Shown piece by piece: positions 1 through 9,028 of a stretch of 64,000 nt of DNA. This stretch comes from Desulfitobacterium dichloroeliminans LMG P-21439. GTDB lineage: Bacteria; Bacillota; Desulfitobacteriia; Desulfitobacteriales; Desulfitobacteriaceae. Position 1 is the stretch's first letter; every line of letters starts with the position of its first letter. Under the pieces are notes generated by a model. The model ran no database searches and was not told the origin of the DNA. It saw only the letters and a program-made list of their open reading frames with translations. The translations under genes and the position numbers were made by a program. Where the stretch lies: assembly GCF_000243135.2 (NCBI RefSeq), contig NC_019903.1, positions 3,262,001-3,326,000 on the forward strand, read 5' to 3'.

Positions 1-170
1 TTGATAGTCAGCTTTTGCAGCGTTCTTTGACAGAAGCATACCTAATTGAGCAGTTTGAAATTTAACAATATCTGCTCCGCATCGTTTTGCTTCAATTATC
101 ATTCTTTTTGCAATTTCTATAGATCCATTATGATTAACGCCAGCTTCCGCTATGATTAATGTTTTCATTT
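1..170 (-). CDS. NeuB-family nonulosonic acid synthase, N-terminus only (cut by window edge)
   Basis: Read on the minus strand, the first 56 codons begin MKTLIIAEAGVNHNGS and continue through IVKFQTAQ. This is the start of sialic/legionaminic/pseudaminic acid synthases, which condense phosphoenolpyruvate with a 6-carbon amino sugar in a TIM barrel; the EAGVNHNG stretch is a family signature. The start is ATG at 168-170, behind a GGGGAAAG ribosome site and 15 bases after the stop of the NeuD-like gene, so it is translated with that operon. The rest of the gene lies before coordinate 1. The neighbouring dehydratase and aminotransferase favour a legionaminic-type product (LegI) over sialic acid. 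That choice is inference, since the substrate cannot be read from the N-terminus. Confidence 0.85.
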
Positions 171-185
171 TTCAGCTTTCCCCAT

Positions 186-839
186 TTATTTCTTTTGCCT
201 TATTACTTTAGCTGGATTTCCCACCGCGGTACAATTATTAGGTGTATCTCGAATTACAACTGATCCTGCACCTATTATCGTATTTTCTCCAATACTTAAT
301 CCTTGGATTATCTGCGTTCCTGTTCCAATTTCTGTTTCTGCTTTGATGTGTACATTTCCTGAAACATTCACACTTGGATATAAGGTAACATAGTCCTCTA
401 ATTCCGCATCATGTCCAACAGTACAATCATAAATAATAGTAACAAAATCTCCTAAACATATATCGACCGTCAAAATACTATTCGACCAGATAATACAACC
501 CTTACCCATTCTTACACTATCAGATAAAATCGCATTGCGGGATATAATGTTGGGGAATATAATATTCTCTTTATTTTTGAACTTCTGTACTATTTCTTTT
601 CTTAAAGATGCGTTAGCTACACCGCACACCACATGTATTTCATCCTCATAGTTAGCCAGCCACTCATCATCTCCAAGAATGCAATATCCGTGAATCTGCT
701 CTGAATTGAAAGTATCCAATCGGTCTACAAAGCCCAATATATTCCACTCGTTTTCAATCTTATTGTTTTCCTCAAGCAACCATAGTACTTCTTTTGCAAA
801 TCCCCCTGTACCTAAAATTACTATGTCCTTCTTATTCAT
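186..839 (-). CDS. NeuD/PglD-type sugar O/N-acetyltransferase
   Basis: A 217-residue protein with an N-terminal PglD-like Rossmann domain (DIVILGTGGFAKEV, residues 4-17) followed by left-handed beta-helix hexapeptide repeats. The latter include the GHDAELED stretch that carries the usual catalytic histidine. It ends in NPAKVIRQKK, as these acetyltransferases do. A reading frame upstream adds nine residues, but a good AAAGGAGA site lies just before ATG at 837-839, so that start was chosen. Lying between the CBS-nucleotidyltransferase and the NeuB-type synthase, it is the best candidate for the acetyltransferase acting on the 4-amino sugar of a legionaminic-like pathway (LegH/PglD role). An O-acetylating NeuD role is the alternative. 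Confidence 0.85.
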   Translation of the reverse strand: MNKKDIVILGTGGFAKEVLWLLEENNKIENEWNILGFVDRLDTFNSEQIHGYCILGDDEWLANYEDEIHVVCGVANASLRKEIVQKFKNKENIIFPNIISRNAILSDSVRMGKGCIIWSNSILTVDICLGDFVTIIYDCTVGHDAELEDYVTLYPSVNVSGNVHIKAETEIGTGTQIIQGLSIGENTIIGAGSVVIRDTPNNCTAVGNPAKVIRQKK

Positions 840-913
840 TGACTTCTCCTTTAACAACAAATCCATCCACCTATACTCACCATCAAGTCATTATTGAAAT
901 TGACCAACATCTT

Positions 914-1993
914 TTATCTAATCGACCTATCTTTACTCTCCTCTTTATCCTCTATCTTTTTTCTCATTTCTTCCATTTCATCGAGCTGACCCATATCCAT
1001 CCATGAGTTCTCACTGATAGGGTATACGCCGACTTTTTCTCCAGATTTTTTATACTTTTCAATAATATCCGGAAAGCCAATATCCGTATCAGTATCCAGT
1101 TCCTCAATTACCTTAGGCTCTACGATATAACATCCTGTATTCGTAAAAAAGGATAATTCTGGTTTCTCCTTCATGCTATCTATTTCGCCATGTTCGCCAA
1201 TCTTAATTACGCCGTAGGGTATTTTTATATTCTTTAACGAACAAACCATGGTAATTAGGTTTTTCTCTTTCTTATGATATAGATACATCTTTTCATAGTC
1301 TTCCTCTATGAGAATATCGCAGTTAGAAAGAATGAATGTCGTTTCAATTTGCCCTTTCAGTAGGCTTAAGCCTCCTCCAGTTCCGAGTGGCTTATCCTCT
1401 TCGATATAAGTCACCTCGTAATCTCGTTCTATCTCATTGAAATAGGCCTTAATCATATTCTTTTTATGATTCACAATTAAGAAAAAATCCTTACATCCAT
1501 AGTCATTAAATCTATTGATGATATGCTCAGCAATTGGAATATCACCTATAGGTATTAACGGCTTAGGAAGTATCTTTGTATATGGATATAGCCTTGTCCC
1601 AAGTCCTCCAGCCATAATAACAACCGGAATATTCAGCACTCTCTTAGTTGCTATCTCCTTATCATTCCATAGCATAACAGAGATAATCTTCATATTTTTA
1701 TCAACAACAGGCAGTGCTTCCACCGATTTCCTTCTCATATAATCTCTCGCAGTTGAACTATCTCTTTCGTATATGAACTTCGGATTATAATTAGCAATAT
1801 CCTTGACCCTAGCATCAAGGTTTCCTTTTTTCAAGATCCATCTTCTGATATCTCCATCCGTAAGTGCAGCTATTAGCTTTTCGTCTTTCTCAACAAAAAG
1901 TACTTTTTGGGCGGCCTTATCTAGGGCTTGCATCGCTTCTATCATTGTGTTCTCTTCATTTATTAAAATATCTTTGATGTTCACGGCAACCAC
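914..1993 (-). CDS. CBS-domain sugar-1-phosphate nucleotidyltransferase (PtmE-like)
   Basis: Residues 1-115 form a CBS pair (for example EKDEKLIAALTDGDIRRWIL and SVEALPVVDKNMKII). A nucleotidyltransferase domain follows, with VVIMAGGLGTRLYPYTKILPKPLIPIGD-like signature residues for the GGLGTRL phosphate loop and the LPKPL lysine. Campylobacter PtmE has this same architecture and makes GDP-glucosamine for legionaminic acid, so a guanylyl- or other nucleotidyltransferase feeding that pathway is likely. The frame opens at TTG 2011, but its codons 2-4 are the GGAGGT ribosome site itself. The real start is most likely GTG at 1991-1993, six bases after that site, giving 359 residues; GTG at 1984 is the alternative. 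The nucleotide and sugar specificity is not visible. Confidence 0.85.
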   Translation of the reverse strand: MVAVNIKDILINEENTMIEAMQALDKAAQKVLFVEKDEKLIAALTDGDIRRWILKKGNLDARVKDIANYNPKFIYERDSSTARDYMRRKSVEALPVVDKNMKIISVMLWNDKEIATKRVLNIPVVIMAGGLGTRLYPYTKILPKPLIPIGDIPIAEHIINRFNDYGCKDFFLIVNHKKNMIKAYFNEIERDYEVTYIEEDKPLGTGGGLSLLKGQIETTFILSNCDILIEEDYEKMYLYHKKEKNLITMVCSLKNIKIPYGVIKIGEHGEIDSMKEKPELSFFTNTGCYIVEPKVIEELDTDTDIGFPDIIEKYKKSGEKVGVYPISENSWMDMGQLDEMEEMRKKIEDKEESKDRSIR

Positions 1994-2027
1994 ACATCCA
2001 CCTCCTATCAAGGATTTTTAGATTATA

Positions 2028-3188
2028 TTAAATATTTCTTAAGCACTCCACAACATACAGCGCATCTTCTTTTGCCAAATTAGTACTGCAAGGGATATTC
2101 ACTATACAGGCTAAGTAATGCTTCGCCTTCTCAATCTTATAGGTCCGGCTGGTCAAATAAGGTTTCTGCTCACTTATAAGTCCCCAAATTGGCCTTGACT
2201 GAATATTTTTTGACAATAGGTATTGTATAATTTCGTCTCTACTCAGCGAACATTCTCTATCGCATTTCAAAGCATAAAACCAGTAGTTAGATCTAATACC
2301 TGATTTGAAATCCAATAACGACAATCCAGGTATCTCTTGGATCTTTTCTTTATAAAGGTTATAGTTCTCTTCCTTTATCTTAATAAAGCTCTCAAGCTGC
2401 TCAAGTTGAGCTAGGCCCAGCGCCGCCTGCAAATTAGTCATTCTATAATTGTACCCTATCTCATCATGGGTGTAATATAACTCATTACTCTTGGCTTGAG
2501 TTGTCAGATGCTTTGCCTCTTTTAATAAGGCTTCATCATTTGAGACAATCATACCTCCACCACCTGTTGTGATGATTTTATTCCCGTTGAAGGAGTACAC
2601 ACCAAAGCTTCCGATAGTTCCCGCAAATTTACCTGTATATATTCCTTCAGTATAATAGGTACCGATTGCTTCTGTAGCATCCTCCACAACCTTTAGATTA
2701 TACTGCTCTGCTATAGCCATAATCTTTTCCATGTTGGCCATATTGCCGAAGACATGTACCACCAATACAACTTTGATATGTTTTTGTGTCTTATTGTTAA
2801 TCAACTTTCTATCAATAAAGCTACACTCATTCTGACAGAACTCCAACAGCTTGTTTGCGTCCATGGTCAGTGAATCGTCGCAATCCATAAATATTGGCTC
2901 AGCTCCGATATATTTTACAGGGTTGACTGCCGCTATAAATGTCAATGTCGGTACAATTACTTCATCTTCTCTAGTCACGCCGCAAACCAGCAATGCTATA
3001 TGTAATCCTGATGTCCCATTCTGACAGGATACAGCTCCTTTTACTTTTACGTACTCGGCGACCTTTAATTCAAAATCATTTACATACGGACCGCCGGTGG
3101 ATATCCACTCAGCTTCTACCGCATGTGTCACATACTCTAATTCCTTGCCTTTTAAATTCGGCACTGATAGAGGAATAAATCTACTCAT
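2028..3188 (-). CDS. LegC-like PLP-dependent sugar aminotransferase (DegT/DnrJ/EryC1 family)
   Basis: 386 residues, normal length for the family. The PLP lysine is in SFNGNKIITTGGGG. Upstream are the conserved cofactor-binding stretches NGTSGLHIAL and the EDATEAIG aspartate. The N-terminus IPLSVPNLKGKELEYV and AEWISTGGPYVNDFE resemble LegC/PseC-type aminotransferases, which aminate the 4-keto sugar made by the neighbouring dehydratase. ATG at 3188 has a GGGTGAAAG site. It lies 33 bases after the acetyltransferase gene and before the nucleotidyltransferase, in the same operon. Confidence 0.88.
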   Translation of the reverse strand: MSRFIPLSVPNLKGKELEYVTHAVEAEWISTGGPYVNDFELKVAEYVKVKGAVSCQNGTSGLHIALLVCGVTREDEVIVPTLTFIAAVNPVKYIGAEPIFMDCDDSLTMDANKLLEFCQNECSFIDRKLINNKTQKHIKVVLVVHVFGNMANMEKIMAIAEQYNLKVVEDATEAIGTYYTEGIYTGKFAGTIGSFGVYSFNGNKIITTGGGGMIVSNDEALLKEAKHLTTQAKSNELYYTHDEIGYNYRMTNLQAALGLAQLEQLESFIKIKEENYNLYKEKIQEIPGLSLLDFKSGIRSNYWFYALKCDRECSLSRDEIIQYLLSKNIQSRPIWGLISEQKPYLTSRTYKIEKAKHYLACIVNIPCSTNLAKEDALYVVECLRNI

Positions 3189-3221
3189 GCTTTCACCCTA
3201 ACTTGTTATAATCTCATCAAA

Positions 3222-3878
3222 CTATCTTACCCAGAAATGTGATATAAGCTCATCCATATACTGCTCATCTTTTAGTTTGATTATTAGGTTTGGCGAATGC
3301 CCAAAAACTAAACAACTACCGGGAATTGTCTCATCTTTAATCGTAGTGCCAGTCGATATTACTACGTTATCACCTATCTTTGCGTCTCCTAGAACAGTAA
3401 CATTTGAATACAGAATTACGTTTTTCCCCATCTCAGGATATTTACCTTTGTTACCTCCAACCGTACACCCTTGGTAAAAGAAGAAACCATTATTGTACTT
3501 AGCTCTTCCTAAAACACTGCTCATAGGATGCTCGACACCCCAGTACTCCGGCAATTCAATTTCATAGTACCAATCAACAGAATGCATGATTTTATTTAGG
3601 TAATAAATCTTTGTCGCCAAATTTTCATCGCCGCCAACGCGCTTTATCGTATTTGCTAGATAGTACAAAAAAACCGCATACTGCCCTGAATGATAAGGTG
3701 AAAAGTACTCCTCTTCATTCTTCTGATAATACTTATTCAGACTTGCTTTAAAACACCTTTGGGCTCTTTCCAACGTGATATCTAGATATGGCTCAATATC
3801 TCCGCAAAAACCAAAATTATTTGCTAACTGTCGATTGATGTGAGCTATAAGTTCTGATCTATTCAATTCCATCTCCAT
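3222..3878 (-). CDS. Serine-acetyltransferase-like hexapeptide acyltransferase
   Basis: 218 residues. An alpha-helical N-terminal half (about 1-120) is followed by a short left-handed beta-helix with hexapeptide turns (MGKNVILYSNVTVLGDAKIGDNVVISTGTTI). This is the layout of CysE-like O-acetyltransferases. The usual CysE active-site HxxxG signature is replaced by FFFYQGCTVGGNKGKY, so cysteine synthesis is unlikely. Lying between LegB- and LegC-like genes, it probably acetylates an intermediate or the finished glycan. The exact acceptor is unknown. Confidence 0.75.
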   Translation of the reverse strand: MEMELNRSELIAHINRQLANNFGFCGDIEPYLDITLERAQRCFKASLNKYYQKNEEEYFSPYHSGQYAVFLYYLANTIKRVGGDENLATKIYYLNKIMHSVDWYYEIELPEYWGVEHPMSSVLGRAKYNNGFFFYQGCTVGGNKGKYPEMGKNVILYSNVTVLGDAKIGDNVVISTGTTIKDETIPGSCLVFGHSPNLIIKLKDEQYMDELISHFWVR

Positions 3879-3891
3879 AGTTTGATCATCC

Positions 3892-4872
3892 TTATAAATT
3901 ATAAATATCAGTTTTGTACTTATCCAAGTTGTGTTTAAAAAACTCTATGGTCTCAGCCAGTCCCTGTTTGAAAGTGTACTGCGGTTTCCATTGGGTTAAT
4001 GTTTTAATTTTTTCATTAGAACCAAGCAGACGGTTAACCTCACTCTTGTCTGGTCTCAGTCTTTGCTCATCACATACAATCTTAGCATTAGGATTAATTT
4101 GCCTAATAAGTTCCTCTGCGATCTGACCAATTGAAATCTCCTGCTGGGTTGCGATATTGATCTCTTCACCGATGGTATTTGCGCACTTAGACAATTCAAT
4201 AAAACCATTCGCTGTATCCTTGACATAGTTAAAGTCTCTGGTCGGTGTTAAAGACCCCAACTTGATTTCTTCTTTTCCAGCAAGCAGTTGAGTAATAATT
4301 GTTGGGATAACTGCCCTATTAGATTGTCTAGGACCGTACGTGTTAAACGGCCTTACAATTGTAATAGGCATATTGAAGCTCCTATAAAAGGACTCCGCTA
4401 ATCTATCGGCGCCAATCTTTGTTGCGGAATATGGCGATTGCCCTTGAAAAGGATGCTTCTCATCAATCGGCACATACTGAGCGGTACCATATACCTCTGA
4501 AGTAGAGGTAACTAGTATACGGCTTGTTCCCAAGTCCCTTGCCGCCTGTAACACATTGAGCGTTCCTTTGATGTTAGTGTCAACATAAGTATCTGGTGAA
4601 TGATAGCTAAAGGGTATCGCTATCAGAGCCGCTAAGTGGAATACCTCATCCACACCCTTGATTGCATCCTTCACACCATTTGGATCTCTGATATCCCCCT
4701 GAAATATTTCAACTTCATTCATAATCTCTGCAGACAAAGTATCCAGCCATCCCCAATTATTAAATGAGTTGTACAGTGTAAATGCCTTAACTTTGTATCC
4801 CAGTTTAACTAATTCCTCTGTTAGGTGGCTTCCGATGAAACCGTCTGAACCAGTTACTAATACTCTCTTCAT
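3892..4872 (-). CDS. LegB-like NAD-dependent nucleotide-sugar 4,6-dehydratase
   Basis: 326-residue extended short-chain dehydrogenase. The Rossmann motif is GSDGFIGSH (residues 8-16). The catalytic set is TSTSEVYG followed by YSATKIGADR (Tyr-x3-Lys). The opening KVKAFTLYNSFNNWGWLD is typical of LegB and related GDP/UDP-HexNAc dehydratases. The product, a 4-keto-6-deoxy sugar, is the substrate of the LegC-like aminotransferase two genes downstream. An AAAGAGG ribosome site precedes ATG 4872. It starts 92 bases after the preceding glycosyltransferase gene; no strong terminator is visible in that gap. Confidence 0.88.
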   Translation of the reverse strand: MKRVLVTGSDGFIGSHLTEELVKLGYKVKAFTLYNSFNNWGWLDTLSAEIMNEVEIFQGDIRDPNGVKDAIKGVDEVFHLAALIAIPFSYHSPDTYVDTNIKGTLNVLQAARDLGTSRILVTSTSEVYGTAQYVPIDEKHPFQGQSPYSATKIGADRLAESFYRSFNMPITIVRPFNTYGPRQSNRAVIPTIITQLLAGKEEIKLGSLTPTRDFNYVKDTANGFIELSKCANTIGEEINIATQQEISIGQIAEELIRQINPNAKIVCDEQRLRPDKSEVNRLLGSNEKIKTLTQWKPQYTFKQGLAETIEFFKHNLDKYKTDIYNL

Positions 4873-4963
4873 TCCAATTCTACCTCTTTATTGTATTTTC
4901 TGTTATATTCAATCTTTCTTCTCAAGGGAACCAGAGCGGTCCGTGGGTAATATGTCAAGTACT

Positions 4964-6109
4964 TTAAGAATTAGAGTGAACCCTCACATTCTTATAAAGC
5001 CACTCATACCATTCTCTCAGTTCATCTGCTGCCGTTACAATATCGTACCCTGACTGACGCAGTTCGTTATTTCTCTGGCGCCTTTCATTCCCATCATAGC
5101 AGTTAAGCACGATCTCTGCCCAGTATCTAGCTGGCTGCGATAGACTACAATACTCGAATAAATCTGTAAGCTTCGCTTCTTCTGGTATCGCTTCCGAAAC
5201 TATTGTCCTCAACCCCGCTGCTTGTGCTTCAATTACAACCATTCCCAAACCTTCATAGTGGGATGGAAATACAAATACATCCATGGCTTGCATGAGTTCT
5301 GACACATCTTCTCTTAACCCTAGGAATAAAACAGAATCAGTTAATCTAAGGGTTGCAACCTTTTCTTTAATCGACTGTTCTAAACCTCCTGAACCGATTA
5401 ACATAAGAATTGTATTTTTATTTCGTTTATGGATTTCATAAAATATATCGATCAAAAAAGCATGATTTTTCTGGTAAACAAATCTACCAACATGACCAAT
5501 AACAAGTTTTTCTTTGAGATTTAAATCATTACGGATTCGGTCTCTTACTTGCTTATTAAATGAAAACTTCTCTATATTTATTGCGTTGTTTACTAATTTT
5601 ACTTCCCCTGAATCATAAGAATAATCCCCGAACAGCCACCTCCCGGCAACGGTTGAACAAGCACTATAATGGGTAGCAAATTTTTTTGCAAATGGCTTTA
5701 ACATGTATTTCATTACTGTCTTTTTTACTTCACCATTCGCGGCAGTACTGTGATTATGAGCGATGCGGACAGGGATTTTTGCTCGCCATGCTTCATAAAG
5801 CGGAAATACGCTGAGTGTATTCAAGTGCGCATGGACAATCGAGTACTGATTTTCTCTTAAAATCTCATAACACTGTTTCATATTTTTTTTTATATTATGT
5901 TCATACGGATCAACTTTATAAACACGCCCCCCCAACTCTTTTATTTCTTGATCAATTGGGGTTTCGTTATCTCCATCCATAATAAAATCAAATTGAATTC
6001 TGCTACGATCAATATTGCGATAATACTCCATAACTATGACATCCACACCGCTTAAAAGCACTTTACCAACAATTTGAGCCACACGTATTGGTTCATTATT
6101 GCAATTCAT
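4964..6109 (-). CDS. GT4-family glycosyltransferase
   Basis: 381 residues with the two Rossmann domains of GT-B enzymes. The C-terminal nucleotide-sugar site shows the E-x7-E motif in HYEGLGMVVIEAQAAGL, preceded by IGHVGRFVYQKNHAF. The N-terminal domain carries HNHSTAANGEVK, as in EpsF-type capsular enzymes. It probably adds the second sugar onto the lipid carrier loaded by the upstream sugar-phosphate transferase. The donor cannot be told. It lies 95 bases after that transferase and is transcribed in the same direction. Confidence 0.85.
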   Translation of the reverse strand: MNCNNEPIRVAQIVGKVLLSGVDVIVMEYYRNIDRSRIQFDFIMDGDNETPIDQEIKELGGRVYKVDPYEHNIKKNMKQCYEILRENQYSIVHAHLNTLSVFPLYEAWRAKIPVRIAHNHSTAANGEVKKTVMKYMLKPFAKKFATHYSACSTVAGRWLFGDYSYDSGEVKLVNNAINIEKFSFNKQVRDRIRNDLNLKEKLVIGHVGRFVYQKNHAFLIDIFYEIHKRNKNTILMLIGSGGLEQSIKEKVATLRLTDSVLFLGLREDVSELMQAMDVFVFPSHYEGLGMVVIEAQAAGLRTIVSEAIPEEAKLTDLFEYCSLSQPARYWAEIVLNCYDGNERRQRNNELRQSGYDIVTAADELREWYEWLYKNVRVHSNS

Positions 6110-6204
6110 TTGATTCTTTTGCCTCTCATCTAACTCTTCCTTCCTGATGGGCGTTTTCTATCTCACTCTCCCTAAATAAACCTTCTTAGAGCTCACAATC
6201 AGCT

Positions 6205-7596
6205 TCAATAAGCATTCTTATTAACAAACCCCTTAAACAACGTCATAAGGAGAATCTTTACATCAAATAAAAACATCCAATTCTCAATATAGTAAATATC
6301 ACATTCAATCCGTTTTCGAATTGATGTATCCCCACGCCAGCCGTTGACCTGGGCCCAGCCCGTTATGCCGGGGCGAACTTGGTGTTTAACCATATATCTT
6401 GGAATCTTCTCCTTGAACTGAGAAACGAAGAAGGGCCGTTCAGGGCGGGGGCCAACTAAGCTCATATCCCCTTTGAGGACGTTCCAGAGCTGAGGTAACT
6501 CGTCAATGCTTGTCTTACGCAAGAGGTTGCCTAATCTCGTCTTTCGATTGTCCCCTTTTATGGTCCACTCCTTATCTGAGTCCTCAGAAGTCTGCACTTT
6601 CATAGTACGGAATTTGTACATCTTGAAGTGCCTTTTATTTAGCCCTACCCTTTCTTGGGCAAAAAAAACAGGACCTGGGGAGTCTATTTTAATACCGATA
6701 ATTATCAGCGCCAATAGGGGCAAACAAATTAGTATACCTACAAACGAAAATGCAATGTCAAAGGTCCGCTTAGAAAATGCCTTCAGGAAGTTGTCCAGGG
6801 GGACATGTCGGATGTTAATAAGGGGGATGCCGTCGATCTCATCCATCTGAGGTTTCGCAGGGATGAAGCGCGCATAATCAGGAACGATCTGGGTTCGAGC
6901 ACCACTTTTCTCACAGACCTTGATAATCGTTCTGAACTTATCGTAATCCTTTGTGGAAATGGTTATAAAGATTTCATCAATTTTGCCTTCTCTTATGACG
7001 TCTTCCAGGTCAGCTACTCCACCAGTAACTGCTATCCCAGCCAATTTCTTGCCTATTTCGATGTTATCATCAATAATCCCAATGATTTCATAACCTAAGT
7101 ATCGATTTTCTGTGAGTGCACCAATCAGTCTTTTAGCGAGTCTTCCCGTGCCGATAATTAAGACGTGTTTCTTATTATAGCCATTTTTTCGAATATTATA
7201 GAGGATAGCCCTGAGTGCTACCCGTTCGCCTATGGTAAGTACACTGGTAAGGACCACAAAATAGATAAGAACTTGACGAGAATAATCAATCTCCTTGAGG
7301 AAGTAGAGCAGGGCAAGTAGGATCATTGTGCTCAGAAGATTAGCTCGGATAATCCTTCCAACTTCTAAGGTGATGCTTTGACGTCTTCTTGGTTCGTAAA
7401 GACCCAAAAAATAATAGAGCAGGAAGTGCAAGGGAACCAGCAAGATAAGTGCTGGAACATAGCTTTCAAACCCCAAATGGCTCTCTTCATAATTATAGAA
7501 CCTGAGCCAATAGGCTAGGACAAGGGCAGTGACTACCATTGCCAAGTCGAGAACGATCTGCAATTTATTCAGCGTTTCTTGGTTCTCCCTGATCAT
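6205..7596 (-). CDS. Undecaprenyl-phosphate sugar phosphotransferase (polyprenyl glycosylphosphotransferase)
   Basis: 463 residues. Four to five membrane segments lie within residues 1-130, then a CoA-binding-like Rossmann domain (HVLIIGTGRLAKRLI), then a membrane segment near 280 and the bacterial sugar transferase domain. That domain has SPGPVFFAQERVG, FKMYKFRTM and ELPQLWNVLKGDMSLVGPRP, the core of the WcaJ/CpsE/EpsE family. It transfers a hexose or HexNAc 1-phosphate to undecaprenyl phosphate at the inner face of the membrane and so starts repeat-unit synthesis. It is the first gene of the minus-strand glycan operon. ATG 7596 follows GGGGAGAAG. Confidence 0.93.
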   Translation of the reverse strand: MIRENQETLNKLQIVLDLAMVVTALVLAYWLRFYNYEESHLGFESYVPALILLVPLHFLLYYFLGLYEPRRRQSITLEVGRIIRANLLSTMILLALLYFLKEIDYSRQVLIYFVVLTSVLTIGERVALRAILYNIRKNGYNKKHVLIIGTGRLAKRLIGALTENRYLGYEIIGIIDDNIEIGKKLAGIAVTGGVADLEDVIREGKIDEIFITISTKDYDKFRTIIKVCEKSGARTQIVPDYARFIPAKPQMDEIDGIPLINIRHVPLDNFLKAFSKRTFDIAFSFVGILICLPLLALIIIGIKIDSPGPVFFAQERVGLNKRHFKMYKFRTMKVQTSEDSDKEWTIKGDNRKTRLGNLLRKTSIDELPQLWNVLKGDMSLVGPRPERPFFVSQFKEKIPRYMVKHQVRPGITGWAQVNGWRGDTSIRKRIECDIYYIENWMFLFDVKILLMTLFKGFVNKNAY

Positions 7597-7716
7597 CTAC
7601 TTCTCCCCAGTGGCATTATTCGCTATTGCGTCCCCTTTTTTATTCGACAAGAATAATTATAATCCTTTAATTACTTTGTTTTTTGCCCCTATTTCATGAT
7701 GTCGCATAAAAACTCA

Positions 7717-7743
7717 CCCCGATTTTACTAAATAAAATCGGGG
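7717..7743 (-). terminator. Rho-independent terminator of the TolC-like operon
   Basis: An 11-bp perfect stem (CCCCGATTTTA with TAAAATCGGGG, loop of five) is followed on the minus strand by TGAGTTTTTATG. It lies 86 bases after the stop of the last TolC-like gene, just beyond the large palindrome at 7754-7797. It closes the operon before the sugar-phosphate transferase operon begins. Confidence 0.75.
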
Positions 7744-7753
7744 TACACTCCCT

Positions 7754-7797
7754 AGCCTGTCCCAAATACGAAGGCGCCTTCGTATTTGGGACAGGCT
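7754..7797. repeat. Perfect 44-bp palindrome containing a CCTGTCCC half-core
   Basis: Two 22-base arms meet without a loop: the left arm begins AGCCTGTCCCAAATACG and the right arm is its exact reverse complement. The CCTGTCCC/GGGACAGG ends match the core of the dispersed repeat seen at several other sites in this window. It lies between an operon's last stop codon and its terminator. Confidence 0.8.
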
Positions 7798-7828
7798 GTT
7801 TATATGAAGTTTATAATACTTGTTGAAT

Positions 7829-9001
7829 CTAGTTATCCAAACTATTTGTAAAGCTAGCCTTGGCTGCCATATAGGAATTGATATCCTGCAGCAGAGCATA
7901 TTGATCATTGAGAAGCTTATTTTGTATCTCGATAATCTCGATACTACTGGAAACTCCTACATCGATTTTCTTTTGTAGAATTTCCATATTGATTTTATCG
8001 GCTTCCACTGCAAGTCTAGCTGCTTCGATGGAGTTTTCCAGGGACTTTAGGTCATTATAGGCTGTCCGTAGTGAAACCTGCTTGGTCACAGGCAGTGCTT
8101 CTAGAGTGGCTTTCTTATCTTCAACACTAATTTGGAACTGGTCTGCGGAGGGGTTATCGTAGTAAAAGGCGATGTCGTACTCGATTTGAGTGAGTTCAAT
8201 ATCCTGCTCATACCGCTGGTTATCATAGTCGTTTTCAATTGCTTTTGCTATTTGTTCTTCCAGCTTGGCATCATCAAACTTCTCGTAGGTGAGTAAATCA
8301 GAGGTCAATACTACTTCTCGATTGAGATCGATACCCAGATCTCGTTTGAAGGCAATCATTGAACTCTTGACACTATTCTGAGTAGCTTTTAGTCCTGCCT
8401 CCAAGGAACTCCTTTGAGCGTTTAATGAATATATCTGCGATTGGATTGTCATTCCCAAATCAATTTGTAAATTAAGCTGGTTGATAAGGGTATCTACATT
8501 TTTCAATTGAACCTTAAGATTCGCTTCCTGTTGCTGAAGTGCTAAGATGCTTTGATACTGATTTGTAATCAGAACCTTTAGATTCTCTAATTGGGTGTCC
8601 CGATCGTGTTTGGCATTTTCTAAGGTCCAGAGGGTCCGCTTATGATTCAACTTCCTCGCTTTGGCAGAGTCTTCATCGACTTCTGAGTAATTGGCATTAT
8701 GCCGGGCTAAGGCTTGCTGATATTGCTTTTCGTAGATCAATATTTTGCTATCGGTTAACTGTAAAGTGCTATTTCCGGTTTCGATGGATTTGAGAGCGTC
8801 TTCGAGAGAGAGCCGTAAGACGGAATTTCCATCAGTATTTTTGGGTGTCTCAGTAGCACTTGAGGATTGAGATGATTCTGCTGAGGCCGGTGGAATGTTC
8901 TGGCTATCAGAAGCTAATGATTGATTGGTCGTAAAGACAATGGATCCAGCTAAGATAGGCGTGACGATCAGCGTAAATATCTTAAGTTGTCTCTTTTTCA
9001 C
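7829..9001 (-). CDS. TolC-like outer-membrane-efflux-family protein (second copy of a pair)
   Basis: 390 residues with a signal peptide (KKRQLKIFTLIVTPILAGSIVF...SLASD), a serine/threonine-rich linker to about residue 60, then long heptad-rich helices. It shows the two-fold TolC pattern: LSLEDALKSIETGNSTLQLTDSKI opens the first half, and LRTAYNDLKSLENSIEAARLAVEAD with GVSSSIEIIEIQNKLL closes the second. The start is GTG 9001, six bases after GGAGGT. It lies 27 bases after its paralogue. In diderms this family forms the export channel; here no other gene suggests an outer membrane, so the role is open. Possibilities are an envelope coiled-coil adaptor or a channel through the S-layer/wall. Confidence 0.72.
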   Translation of the reverse strand: MKKRQLKIFTLIVTPILAGSIVFTTNQSLASDSQNIPPASAESSQSSSATETPKNTDGNSVLRLSLEDALKSIETGNSTLQLTDSKILIYEKQYQQALARHNANYSEVDEDSAKARKLNHKRTLWTLENAKHDRDTQLENLKVLITNQYQSILALQQQEANLKVQLKNVDTLINQLNLQIDLGMTIQSQIYSLNAQRSSLEAGLKATQNSVKSSMIAFKRDLGIDLNREVVLTSDLLTYEKFDDAKLEEQIAKAIENDYDNQRYEQDIELTQIEYDIAFYYDNPSADQFQISVEDKKATLEALPVTKQVSLRTAYNDLKSLENSIEAARLAVEADKINMEILQKKIDVGVSSSIEIIEIQNKLLNDQYALLQDINSYMAAKASFTNSLDN

Positions 9002-9028
9002 ATGGGCACCTCCAAATTAGTAACCTAG

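Noticed and set aside
7714-7908. Short minus-strand frame across the 44-bp palindrome
   Set aside because: It overlaps the end of the TolC-like gene and the terminator and has no ribosome site.
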